Source of the DNA: Plantago ovata
Lineage: Eukaryota; Streptophyta; Magnoliopsida; Lamiales; Plantaginaceae
DNA: 64,000 nt
Assembly: GCA_028274465.1 (NCBI GenBank)
Contig: CM051455.1
Coordinates: 93,194,365-93,258,364, forward strand
Reading direction: 5' to 3'
A program made the translations under genes and the position numbers. The first letter of the stretch is position 1. Each line of letters begins with the position of its first letter. The notes beneath the pieces were generated by a model. It saw only the letters and a list, made by a program, of their open reading frames with translations. It was not told where the DNA came from and did no database searches. Shown piece after piece: positions 1-9,707 of this stretch.

Positions 1-552
1 AAATCGATAAGAAAAAGTATCTCCTATGCTAAGAATTCCCAGAACAGGCTCTGGAGAATTCCTACCTAAAACTAATGAGAAAGGTATGAAAAAAAGTCTG
101 AGAAAGTATGAAAAACGGAGAAAACTGAGCAACTATATATAGGGGTTCGGCAGGTGTGGGGCGAGTCGCCCCACACACCGGGCGATTCGCCCCACGGGAG
201 TCCGAGTCGGCCAAGGACGCATTTTCGACGCGTTTTTGGATTTCTTTTCCTTTTCGGACTCGGTTTTTACCTTCTAGTGACCTTTTAGCCTTCAGACTCG
301 AGTCCTAGATTTCAAATCCTATCCGGAATCTTCTAGATACTCCAAAAATGTCCTCGGAACACCGATTCTTCGTTCTCTTCAATGTAATTGCCTGGAAAAC
401 CACGTTTTTCACCTAAAACCTGTAAAATGCAAACTAAAGGGAAACGTGACACTATTCTAATAAAATGCACTATAATATAGCTAAATTAACATAGAGGATA
501 GCTAAATTGGTGAAAAAAGACTCGAATGAAAGTGTAAAATACACGTTCATCA
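1..552 (-). mobile_element. Athila-type LTR, terminal part (Ath-0)
   Basis: This matches the last 550 or so bases, in window coordinates, of the LTRs at 6566-7779 and 10889-12061. It ends in TTCATCA, the complement of the LTR start TGATGAACG. A TATA-like ctatatatag lies at about 133-142, with GC-rich near-palindromic motifs at 154-197 beside it. The rest of the LTR lies left of the window. The orientation is minus, so the internal region should lie to the right. Confidence 0.85.
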
Positions 553-564
553 CCCCCCCAAAGG
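553..564 (-). other. Polypurine tract of Ath-0
   Basis: Read on the minus strand this is CCTTTGGGGGGG directly before the LTR start TGATGAACG. Its position and the TTTGGGG core match the polypurine tracts beside the other LTRs of this type (for example 7780-7800). It supports 1-552 being a 3' LTR. Confidence 0.6.
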
Positions 565-592
565 AATTGTTGAAGAAAGAACTGATATAAAT

Positions 593-1913
593 GTGAATGA
601 TAGGGTAAAAGTTAAGACGGATAAGGACCCAATAACTCAAGTTCTAAGTACCCAGGTGGAGGGATCTGACAGATGGTTAAGGATGGATGCAGATCTAGTC
701 GAGAAGTGGAATCAAGGACTGAAGCAGAGCAAGGAGGACGCAGAAATAGAGCACGAAAAGACAGAATATCCATCATCGGTCTCAGATCTAGTCTCAAACG
801 GTGGAAAGAAGCATATCTCAGGTACCCTATCCCATTTAATGAAGTCATCTGAAGTAAATGGTTCTGGTTCGTGCAGTAGATCTTGGTTATTTATTCATAT
901 GAGTCGTAGATCTAGAGTGTTAAGTCCAAATACACAAGACCACTTAAATGTTCATGCTGCCCCTTATTACCCCCATATTGATGATACCGTTGCTTTAAAT
1001 GAGACAACGATTGAGGATGTTATGGGTGAAAAGACCTTAGATGATAATGATTATTCTGTTTGTTGTTATTCTAGGGCTGAGGACTTTGACAATTCTAATT
1101 TGAGTATTGATGGGATGGATGGGATGGAACTTTTTGATGATTTCCCTGAGGAAAACCTAGAACGGGAACTCGAGTTAGCCACAGACCCACATAACCTACC
1201 GAGTGGACCCAACCAACGACCGCCTACTCAAGATCTACCCACACAAAGTCCAGTTTTGTCAAATCAAGAGAGCTAGATCCAAGAAACCCAGCCTTTGTTT
1301 CCCGTTGACTTCAATATACACATTTCCAACACCCTGGCCAACACTAGCAACGGAAGTACTCCCATGGTGCATTCGGACGTACCTCCTGAGGGTAGGACGC
1401 TTAGATTTCACTTGAGGTTCCTTGGTCAAGAGAATGGAAGCCCGAACGGGGAGGAGAACCTCCTACAAGTTATAAACGAGGAGGAATCCTTGAACGAAGG
1501 AGACATGGATCTAGAAGGATACCGAAGCGAAGGCCAACCTGAGGAGACTAAAGATCCACTAAAGGCCAACTTCTCTTGGGACAGTGCAAAGATTTGAGCC
1601 ACAAAATTACTGAGTTGCAAGGCAAAATCTAGAGCACGGGGGAGGCAATTCGAGCACAAAGGATGAATCATGAAGATGATCAAATAGTACCAATGGTGGA
1701 AGATGTTCTTAGACCTTATTATGGGCAAGGGAATCCAAAGGAACATATTGATATGTTTGCTGCAAAAGCTAGGAGCCAGAACATTCCTTGGAGGCATATA
1801 TTCCGCAACACCCTCATGGGAGAAGCCCTGGCATGGTGGGATATATTGCCCAACACAGAAGTCATGAGCTTCTGGGAGATGAGATTATGCTTCATCTACC
1901 GATTTAGTGGTAC
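593..1913 (+). pseudogene. gag-like remnant, antisense to its neighbouring LTR
   Basis: Plus-strand coding traces fill this stretch. The first open part (593-1276) is acidic and has no family I recognise. The last part (from 1663) reads like a Ty3/gypsy gag core, with motifs such as YYGQGNPKEHIDMF and ALAWWDILP followed by a typical WEM..CFIYRFSG helix. It is broken by a few breaks and is cut off at 1913 by the Sirevirus LTR. It points away from the LTR at 1-552. It could therefore be an antisense extra ORF, a class known between pol and the 3' LTR of some plant Ty3/gypsy elements, or the 5' part of a different element that received the LTR insertion. Confidence 0.55.
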
Positions 1914-2136
1914 TGTTAGGAAACTTGTAATTTTGATGAACAAATTACCATGCTAAATTAAGAACAGTCCAGTGATTAGTACTCTTAAGGTCCATAGGAA
2001 ATTAGAATTTCTAAAGGTACATTGTAAAAGAGGAACATTTGCTGAAGACTTAGTATAGGTACTAGATAGGTTCTTTTGTTTGCTGATGATGTACGTTGTT
2101 TGCTGAAACAATCTATTAAAGTATAAGAACCACTCA

Positions 2137-2188
2137 GAAGACTTGAAGACTTGAAGACTTGAAGATTGGAAGACAAGAAGACTTGAAG
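2137..2188 (+). repeat. GAAGACTT simple repeat in Sire-A LTR
   Basis: About six imperfect copies of gaagactt lie head to tail. Sister LTRs carry a shorter form of the same stretch, so it expanded in this copy. Confidence 0.8.
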
Positions 2189-2514
2189 TTTGCTGAGATT
2201 TTGTATCTATATAAGGCACATAGTAAAGTTAACTAAAGTACAAATTTCAGCAAAGCAGAAAACACAAGTGTAAAAGCTTGAGTCTACTGAGCCGATATAA
2301 CGTACCAAAGTAACTACATGTGACCTTACTTGCTGAAGCAGTACTTACATTTGTGCTCCGAGTCTCAAACGTTGAAAAAGGTCAAAGAGCATTCAATGAA
2401 AAACATGTCGTTCTGAAAACGTTGAACACGCTGCTGACAGTTCTTCATAGAAAGATAGTGACATTTTCTGGCTCCGGCTTAAATTTTCAAAATTCAAACA
2501 ATACCAAGAAATCA

Positions 2515-2524
2515 CTATAAATAG
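2515..2524 (+). promoter_or_regulatory. TATA box of Sire-A LTR
   Basis: The sequence ctataaatag is conserved at the same place in the sister LTRs (13170, 56996, 60155, and as ctatatatag at 43655). It is the likely core promoter for the genomic RNA. Confidence 0.7.
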
Positions 2525-3135
2525 AGACCCTTAGGCAGTGAAAGAAAGCGTGTCAACAACGTGATCTTACACTCACTTGTGCTTTCAAACTCATATCTTT
2601 CTTAAGCTCACTACTATCAAAAGATCCGACCCAAGACTTAAGCTTGAAACAAAAGCTACATGTGAAGAAGTAGAACTTTAGCTAAGAAATTGGTTAAGTG
2701 TTCTTTCTCCTAAACAAGAAATAGTCTTGAGGGATTACGCCACCCTCAGATACCACTATAAAAGTGTTTGTGTGATTTACTTACTGCATTTACTTTCAGC
2801 AAAGCTTTATCTTATCTACTGCAGTCTCTCTCAAAAAGCCTTTACGCAACAGACTTGTTTTAAACTTGGTTTGCTTAAACCTGTTGAATAGTTGTTTTCT
2901 CAAAAGCACTTAATTTCGAAAGACTTCTACTCTCTGACTATTTAAGTATTAGCAAAACTTACTACTGTACAAGTATTAAGTACCTTGCTGAGAATTTTGT
3001 GTTAAGTATCAGCATAAGCTCTTTACTGAAAAGTAAAAGCTCCTTGCTGAGAAGTTTTAGACGACGAAAACGTAATAGAGACTATTCACCCCCCCCTCCT
3101 CTAGTCTATACTTGTTGTCTACAGGGACCAACAAG

Positions 3136-3151
3136 TGGTATCAAAGCCAGG
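3136..3151 (+). other. Primer-binding site, initiator tRNA-Met type
   Basis: TGGTATCAAAGCCAGG lies two bases after the LTR end. It closely matches the complement of the plant initiator tRNA-Met 3' end, as expected for Ty1/copia. Confidence 0.85.
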
Positions 3152-3251
3152 TGGTTCATTCCTTCTGCACTGAACCTAGATCCCCTTTTAAAGTGCTTTC
3201 CGTAAATCACTCATACTTGATCATGGTTGGTACTTTGTTGCCTTTTGCAGG

Positions 3252-5640
3252 ATGTCTTTAGGACACGCTCCTTTGCTGAAGTTGGAAAACTATGAAAAAT
3301 GGCGAAACAACATGATGTTACATCTTGAGGCCATTAGTGATGAGATGGTGACTGTCATAAATGATGGACCAATCAAGATCACTAAATTTGAAAGAAGCTT
3401 TCCTCACAAGACCACAGATACTGGTGGAAAGGAAACTATCTTAGGAGAACCGGTCGACACTTTCGTACAAAAACCAAGAGCACATGAAGCCAAAAGATTC
3501 CGCCTTGATGGCCAAGCAAGAAACATCATTATTCGGTCTACTCCTGACACCATGCAGTGCAAACTGTGGGGTGCGAAGACTGGTAAGGAAGCTTGGAAGA
3601 TGGTCCAAGATCTATGTGCTGGATCTGAAAAAACCAAGGAAAACAAACTCGAAGTGCTAAAGTTAAAGTTTCAAAACTTTAAACAAGGTACTGCTGAGTC
3701 ACTGGAAGACTTGGATTTCAGGTTCACAACTCTTGTGAACGAAATGGCTGCCTTAGGTGCTGGAAACTTCTATTCAGACTATGAGAAAGTGAAAACCATC
3801 ATTAGAAGTTTGAATCAAGAATGGATCCACACTCAAAACTTCTATTATAATCAAGGAATGCCTAATATCACTCCAACAGAGTTGTTTTCTCACCTTGTTG
3901 TTGTAAACTATGAGACAAAGCAAAGAGAAATTGTGTCTGCTGAAAAATCACAGAACATTGATCTTGCAACTAAGGTTTCATCTTCTGAAAAAAGGATGAA
4001 AAAGAGCCTGCTGATGAAAGAGCCTTGGCTGTTAAAAACATGAGGAAATTCATCAGCAAAGAGCTTGAAACAAGAAAAGCAAAGGAGAAACTGAAAAAGC
4101 ATCTTGGCAATAACTACTACAAATACAAGACAGATGCTAGCTCGCTGAATAAGCAAGCTCAGCCCACTTCTTCCTCTGAAGAACCAGCAATAGGAAATGA
4201 TATTTGCTTCTACTGCAAGAAGCCTGGTCATTTCAAGGCCAACTATCCATTGCTGAAAGGCAAGAGTGCTGGCAAAAGAAAGAAGTTCAAAAAGGTCATG
4301 ATTGCTGAAGAAAAGAAGAAGCTTCAAGATAAGATTGATGCTTTATGCATAAACACTAGCACTGAAGAAAGTGAGGAAGAAAATCCAGACACTAAAGAAG
4401 AATCAACCATGGACGTTGAATTCAGAAAATAAGTTTGTGGAATCGCTATGGAAGCGTTTCCAGATGTGTCAAACATGGAATTCTGTCTCATGGCGGATCA
4501 GGTAAATTCTCCTAACACTGACTCAGATTCAGATGATGAAAGTGAAATTGATCTTCAACAGATACAAGGAGAAATTGAAATATTTGAGAAAACTCTGAGC
4601 AAACAACAAGAGAAACTATTGATTGCTGAATCTTTGACTAAGCAAACTACTGAAAAGTATGTATTGCTGAAAAATGAATCAGAATGAAAAGATAATGAAA
4701 TATTGTATCTTAAGAAACTACTTGCTGAAGCTACAGAGAAAGACACTCAAATGTCAACAGAATTGAAAGAGTATCAATCTTCAATCCTGAAGTTACTTGC
4801 TGAAATACAAGAGCTGAAAAAAATGAAAGTAAATTTCAAATCTTATGCGAGTGCTAGCAAAAGACAGAACTAAACTCTTATCTGAGAGATCCATCTCAGA
4901 AGGAAGGTTTAGGTGCCACGTATGAAGGTGATGACGTGATACTCTTGAGTAAAGACAAATCACCAATAACCTTTGTCCGTGCTACTGATACTGTTCAACC
5001 GGAACTCTATCAAATTGGTCAATCTAAGGTTGCTAAACATGCAATCAAATACCTATGACCAAAAATCCCCCTGTTACTACTCAAAGTAATAAGACTTCAA
5101 AAGGTAAAGAGGTTGTTGAAAAGCAATCTGTTCAGAAAAAGGATGCTGAAAAGCATTCCACCAAACAAATTTGTGAAAAGCAATCTTTTAAGTCAAAAGG
5201 CAAGATTACTAACAAAGGTAATCAGAAGATCTTTGCTGACAAACCTGAATCAAGTAAGGTTGTTGAGACAAAAACTCAACATACTCCGAGAAGTCGACTT
5301 GGTTACAAAAACAAGGAAAACCAATTGTTCCATGAGTATAAGCAAAGTCAAAAAAAATACTTCAAGGAGCTGAATAAATCAAAGCCTAAGAGTAATGACA
5401 ATACTCAAAATGCTAGGACTAGAAGAAATCTTGCTAGAAAAGAACTTACTGAAAAGTATGTTCAGCAAAAGGGAAACCAAACAAGACACCACATTTGAAA
5501 GTGCACTTGACTAATGAAAGTCAAAAGTCTTTTGGCCCTAAGACATCTAGTTCCTCAGCAAGAAAAAAACAAGTCAAGATTGAAAAATCTGAGGCTTGTT
5601 CCACTGGTCGTTTCTTTAAACATGTTAATGAATATCCCAT
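3252..5640 (+). pseudogene. Sire-A gag region
   Basis: The gag polyprotein forms the virus-like particle and binds the RNA. It opens with MSLGHAPLLKLENYEKWRNN about 100 bases after the primer site. The N-terminal part has the conserved copia gag order (LENYEKW, LWGAKTGKEAW, SLEDLDFRF, YEKVKTIIRSL). A CCHC-type zinc-knuckle region lies at about 4205-4260 (CFYCKKPGHFKA), followed by glutamate- and lysine-rich, probably coiled-coil sequence and a basic K/S/Q-rich stretch up to about 5500. Long gags with coiled-coil tails are typical of Sireviruses. It is broken by several breaks. Sister copies start at 14196 and 61184. Confidence 0.8.
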
Positions 5641-5649
5641 TTTGGATAA

Positions 5650-6565
5650 TTGAATTGTTTACTCTTGATTGTGCAGACTTCAGCCACCAAGACAACCAAT
5701 CCTATTTGGCACTTTTATAGTGGATGCGGAAAGCACATGACGGGCGACAAAACAAATCTTATAAACTACAGACGGTGGTCTGGAGGTCCAACAATAAGAT
5801 TTGCAGGTGGAGGCTTTGCATCTACTAAAGGCTTTGGTGACGTGAAGTTAGGATGCATTACCATAATGGGAGTTCTTTATGTAAAAAATCTTAAGTTTAA
5901 CCTGTTCAAGATGAGTCAGTTTGCTGACAAAGGTTACTTCATCAAAATCAAAAGTGATGAATGCAAACTTATTGACTTTGAGACAAAGAAGGTAATCATG
6001 GTTGCTAGAAGATCAGGAGGTCTATACACTGTAGATTGGTCCTCAACAATCATTGAAAATTGCCTTATCTCAGATCATGAAGGCCTTGCCGAAAATGCAT
6101 GGTTATGGCATAAAAGAACTAGTCACCTAAAATTCAAGGCGCTGAATAAGATGTCTAAAAACGCACTTGTAGTTAGATTACCTAAGGTCACTTTTAAGAA
6201 GGATGGTGCTTGCACTGCATGTCAGCAGGGTAAGCAAACTAAATCATCTTTTAAGAACAAGGCAGTACCGTCAACTACAATACCTTTACAACTCTTTCAC
6301 ATGGACTTGTTTCAATCATCTTCGACAAGCTATGCTGACAAGAAATATGGTTTGGTAGTGGTGGATGATTATTCAAGATTCACTTGGGTAATTTTCATCA
6401 AACAAAAGTCTGAAATAAGGATTGAAATACCTAATCGGCTGAACAAGCTTAAAGTCATGAAAAATGACAAGGTATGAATCATCAGAACATACCATGGTAA
6501 TGAGTTTGTAAACCAGTACATAAATGAGTATTGCACTTCTAAAGGCATACAACATCAGTTATCCT
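5650..6565 (+). pseudogene. Sire-A protease and integrase N-terminal region
   Basis: The reading holds the Sirevirus protease/pre-integrase signature (SGCGKHMTGDKTNLINY, then IRFAGGG and GVLYVKNLKFNL), the GAG_pre-integrase zinc region (HKRTSHLKF...CTACQQGKQTKS) and the start of the integrase core (LQLFHMDLFQ, VVVDDYSRFTWV). The core includes the first acidic residues expected of a DDE integrase. It is interrupted at 6565 by the Trg array. A tail motif of the same core, NGVAERKNRT, is found at 42999-43048. The region is broken. Confidence 0.82.
6561..6565 (+). repeat. Target site duplication ATCCT, left
   Basis: ATCCT lies immediately left of the LTR start at 6566. The same five bases follow the last LTR at 42994-42998. 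Both flanks belong to the integrase of Sire-A. Confidence 0.85.
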
Positions 6566-7334
6566 TGATGAACCGAATTTGTCAGACTCAATTAATCAAA
6601 TAAATTTGTTTTTTAGCCAAAGGCAATTCACAACTACAACGAAAACCAAGGCACGTAGTGTAGAAGTAAAATAACCTCGAGTGTCGATCTCTAAGGACTC
6701 TAACTAGATTTATCTAAATAAACTTAAACTATAAACTCAACAAACGACTTAGCACAGATTTTCTTATCAATAATAATGGAAGTTAGCGATAGTATGATCA
6801 TTCAAAGCATCAGGTTAATAATCATGCATGAAGTACTTGAACGTTTGCATAGAAATCTAAGATCATGAATTATCCAATGTGTTCCGTTCAATTCAACACT
6901 ACGAAGATAGAGGGCTTAGATAGATCAAAGAAATAAAGCAATAAGTCAAGTCTGAATCGCGTTACAGCCAATCATGCATAATTAAGAACCCTAGCTAAGA
7001 AATCACATACTATCACCAACGATAGATTTAGCTACTCATAGATAAATTGTAATCAACAAGAATCAAAGCAAGATTGAATGAAAACATGTTGAAAGAAATA
7101 AATAAAAGTAGAAAAATCGTGAGATACAATGTTACCGACGAAGGTTGTCAATCTCCGAAGAATTGCTAACTCACAAGCAAGAATTGAGAAACAACGAGGT
7201 CCAATTGCTATGCTTAATCCTCCAAATTGATAAGAAAAAGAGTCTCCTATGCTCAGAATTCCCAAAACAGGCTCTGGAGAATTCGTCTCTCAAAATAATG
7301 TGAAAAGGTATTCAAAACGTAGAGAATGGAGCAA

Positions 7335-7344
7335 CTATATATAG
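7335..7344 (-). promoter_or_regulatory. TATA box, Trg LTR1
   Basis: The palindrome ctatatatag is conserved in all four array LTRs (also 11657-11666, 36915-36924, 42502-42511) and in the Athila LTRs. On the sense strand the GC iterons sit directly upstream of it. Confidence 0.65.
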
Positions 7345-7359
7345 GAGTTCGGAAGACGT

Positions 7360-7437
7360 GGGGTGAACCGCCCCAGACGCCGGGCGAACCGCCTGGCGTG
7401 GGGCGAACCACCCCACATCCCGGGCGAACCGCCCGGG
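7360..7437 (-). repeat. GC iteron array in LTR1, 4 copies
   Basis: Four GGGCGAACC-GCC units, each able to pair with itself (arms GGGCG/CGCCC), sit between the TATA box and the upstream U3. The same site holds 2, 7 and 6 units in LTR2, LTR3 and LTR4. Confidence 0.85.
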
Positions 7438-8552
7438 AGCTCCAGTGGCGGTGGACGCGTTTTTGGTCTTCTTTTCCTTTTCGGACTCGGATTTTTCATT
7501 CTAGTGACCTTTAAGCCTTGAAACTCGACCCCTAGACCTCAAATCTCGTTCGAAACCTTCTAGATACACAACGGATGACCGCGAAACACCGAATCTTCGT
7601 TCTCTTCAACATAATTGCCCGGAAAATCACGTTTTTTACCTAGAACCTGAAAAATACAAAGAAAAGGGAAACGTGACACTATTCTAATAAAATGCACTAA
7701 AATATAGCTAAATTAACATAGAGGATTGCTAAATAGGTGAAAAAAGACTCGAATGAAGGTGTAAAATACACGTTCATCAAACTCCCCAAATCGAACCTTT
7801 GCTTGTCGTCAAACAACTAAGCGAGACTCTAATGCAAAAAACCAATGCAACACACAAAATGAAGTCTCATGCCAAATGAAATGAACTAATCTATTGAGTC
7901 TATCAAAAACTTATGAACAAAGACCATACATATCATAACATGGATATTGGTTGAAGAATGGCTCGATTGACTCATACACATTCACATATGCACTATGTTA
8001 AACAAGATAGTCTCTCGTAACATTCTCTACTTGGACCTAGTCAGTGGCGACGTAATGAAACATGTTAAAATACGAATGATTGTCCCGTGCCTATGAAACT
8101 GAGGACTTACTATTGTTCACCAAGTTAAGACTTTTCCTCAAAGAGGTCGAATCAATACTGGCTCTCATCAAACGAAGGAGGGTTCCCTAAAAGTTTAGAC
8201 TCCCCTATTCTACTCATCTCTCAAGCAAAGTCATAAACTAATCACCACTTCCTGAATGGTAGGACGAGGGTGGTCTAGAACAGATGACACTCAAACAATC
8301 AATAGACAAAAAATTACAACTCGATTACGAACATTACAAGAATTGAAAAACGAGACAAACACTTTGCTAAACTGCTTTTTGGCTTTCTTTGGACCCTTCT
8401 CTGCTTTTTTGGGGTCTTTATTTTCTTTTTTTTCTTTTCCAGATCTTTTCTTTTTCCTGGAATTCTTTTCTTTTTTTTTTTCGATTTTTTTTATATAGCC
8501 AGCAGTAGCACAACGAAAAAGAAATTACAATGACTCACAAACGACCTCCCCA

Positions 8553-8574
8553 AACCTATTCGAAAGAATAGGTT
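8553..8574 (-). other. Hairpin, first copy in Trg-1
   Basis: AACCTATTC-GAAA-GAATAGGTT is a perfect 9-bp stem with a 4-base loop. It stands next to a C-rich run, which on the sense strand reads GGTTTGGGGAGG. Counterparts are at 33526-33547 and 38215-38236. Confidence 0.8.
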
Positions 8575-8662
8575 GGAGCACAAACTTTACGAAAAAGGAA
8601 AACAAACTCACATCACTCAAAAATCGAAAAACAAGTCTAATGATAGCTTAACCCCCTCCCCA

Positions 8663-8684
8663 AACCTATTCGAAAGAATAGGTT
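8663..8684 (-). other. Hairpin, second copy in Trg-1
   Basis: This is the same 22-base hairpin 110 bases further on, again beside a GGTTTGGGGAGGGGG run on the sense strand. Counterparts are at 33413-33434 (one mismatch) and 38325-38346. Confidence 0.8.
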
Positions 8685-9385
8685 GCAAACAAGGGATCAC
8701 ACAATCTCACACTACCTCCTTCCTAGGCATTTAGCAATCTCAAAGCAGCGTGAAGACTTGTTGCCTCTTAGGTACATATTTACTCGGGAAAACAACCATA
8801 AGATCCTAACATGCATCATCTTATTATAAAGGCCTTCGTGAACCGCAGTAGAGAAAACACCACTAAGTGATGTCGAGACTACCAAGCTTAACTAAGTGCA
8901 AACACAAATGTGACAAGCCAAGCGAGAAAAACCTCAAACAAATTCATAGAGATGAAACATATGGTTAAAGGTCATAACTAGTTAATCTACCCAAAAAAGT
9001 TCGAAAAATTTGACAATAAACTCCACACAAAATCATGCAAAACTATACTAGGATGAATGTAGTGTATGCAACTAAATACTAAGAAAGCGGTAAACGTGCA
9101 AATGCAAATGCAAACAAAGGGTTTCACGAGTTTATCATAAGCAAAACAAGTATAGTGATAGCCAGCGATAACCCTCCCCCCCCCCAAACCTGAACGTCGT
9201 CGCTCGTCCCGAACGTCGAAAGTGGATTTAAGGTGAGAGCTAACTTGTACCTGTAACCTATATGACTCAAGGAAACTCGTGAGAAACCAAAACGGGCGAT
9301 AAAAGAGGTAAAAAGATCAATAATTTAGCATAATAGGAGAAAATCGGGGTTCCGAACGAAAATCCGGACCACCGGGTTTCTGGAC

Positions 9386-9505
9386 ACCCGGGGCGAACCG
9401 CCCCAGGTGGGGGGCGATTCGCCTGGGGCGTCCAGAACGTTCCGGGCGGCCTGGTCTTGCCAGGCGAATCGCCCAACATGGGGGGCGGTTCGCTTGGCAT
9501 CTCCA
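9386..9505 (-). repeat. GC near-palindromes in Trg-1 internal region
   Basis: Four units of the LTR-type motif (ggggcgaaccgcccc, gggcgattcgcc, aggcgaatcgccc, gggcggttcgcc) lie just downstream of gag. Trg-3 has the same block at 39048-39155. It lies well outside the LTRs, which makes a role only in the promoter unlikely. Confidence 0.75.
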
Positions 9506-9707
9506 GACTCCTGGAGACGCCTTTTTCTTTCCAGAACGCAAAATTATCATTTTAAAACCTATTTTATCACCAAAAACACACGAAAAATAAATATGCATGC
9601 AATGCAAGAAAGTGATAAAACTAAACTACATGCAACCATTACCACTAATGTTATCCATTATCAAATGGAAACGAATCTTGTGCATCCGTTCCATTACTCC
9701 TCGCATC

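Larger units (their letters stand above)
1914..3133 (+). repeat. 5' LTR of Sire-A
   Basis: The LTR starts TGTTAGGAAACTTG and ends GGGACCAACA, with the primer site two bases later. It is about 1.2 kb, shorter and more diverged than the sister LTRs at 12519, 56210 and 59534. It holds a TATA-like site, a GAAGACTT-type simple repeat and, near its end, a C-run followed by CTCTAGTCT-like sequence, as in the other copies. The small gap of divergence suggests it is the oldest Sirevirus copy here. Confidence 0.88.
1914..6565 (+). mobile_element. Sirevirus-type Ty1/copia element Sire-A, left part
   Basis: Order seen: 5' LTR (1914-3133), initiator-Met-type primer site, gag, protease, start of integrase. 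The copy is interrupted at 6565 by the Trg array and resumes at 42994-43048, where a Sirevirus LTR (Sire-C) cuts in. Lineage evidence is the LTR termini TGTTAGG/ACCAACA, the gag opening, the protease and pre-integrase motifs, and the polypurine tracts of sister copies. It is broken, with several breaks in gag and pol. It inserted into the gag-like remnant at 1913; its own right end is not identified. Confidence 0.85.
6566..7779 (-). repeat. Trg LTR1, 3' LTR of Trg-1
   Basis: It runs TGATGAACCG...TTCATCA in window orientation, 1214 bases. A TATA-like ctatatatag is at 7335-7344 and a four-copy GC iteron array at 7360-7437. A polypurine tract follows on the right (gttcgatttggggagttt on the minus strand). 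LTR1 and LTR2 share small markers near the end (gtcagactc) that differ from LTR3 and LTR4 (gtcagaatc). Confidence 0.9.
7780..9707 (-). other. Trg-1 3' untranslated internal region
   Basis: I see no protein in this stretch. It holds the polypurine tract at 7780-7800, a long pyrimidine tract at 8380-8500 (purine-rich on the sense strand), two perfect 22-base hairpins (8553-8574, 8663-8684), a C-run at about 9176-9188, and GC near-palindromes at 9386-9505. Nearly the same sequence occurs at 37429-39442 and, reversed, at 32950-34329. Confidence 0.8.

Noticed and set aside
1426-1797. Minus-strand ORF over the gag-like remnant, which would agree with the LTR orientation
   Set aside because: It has no recognisable motif, while the plus strand shows gag-like helices.
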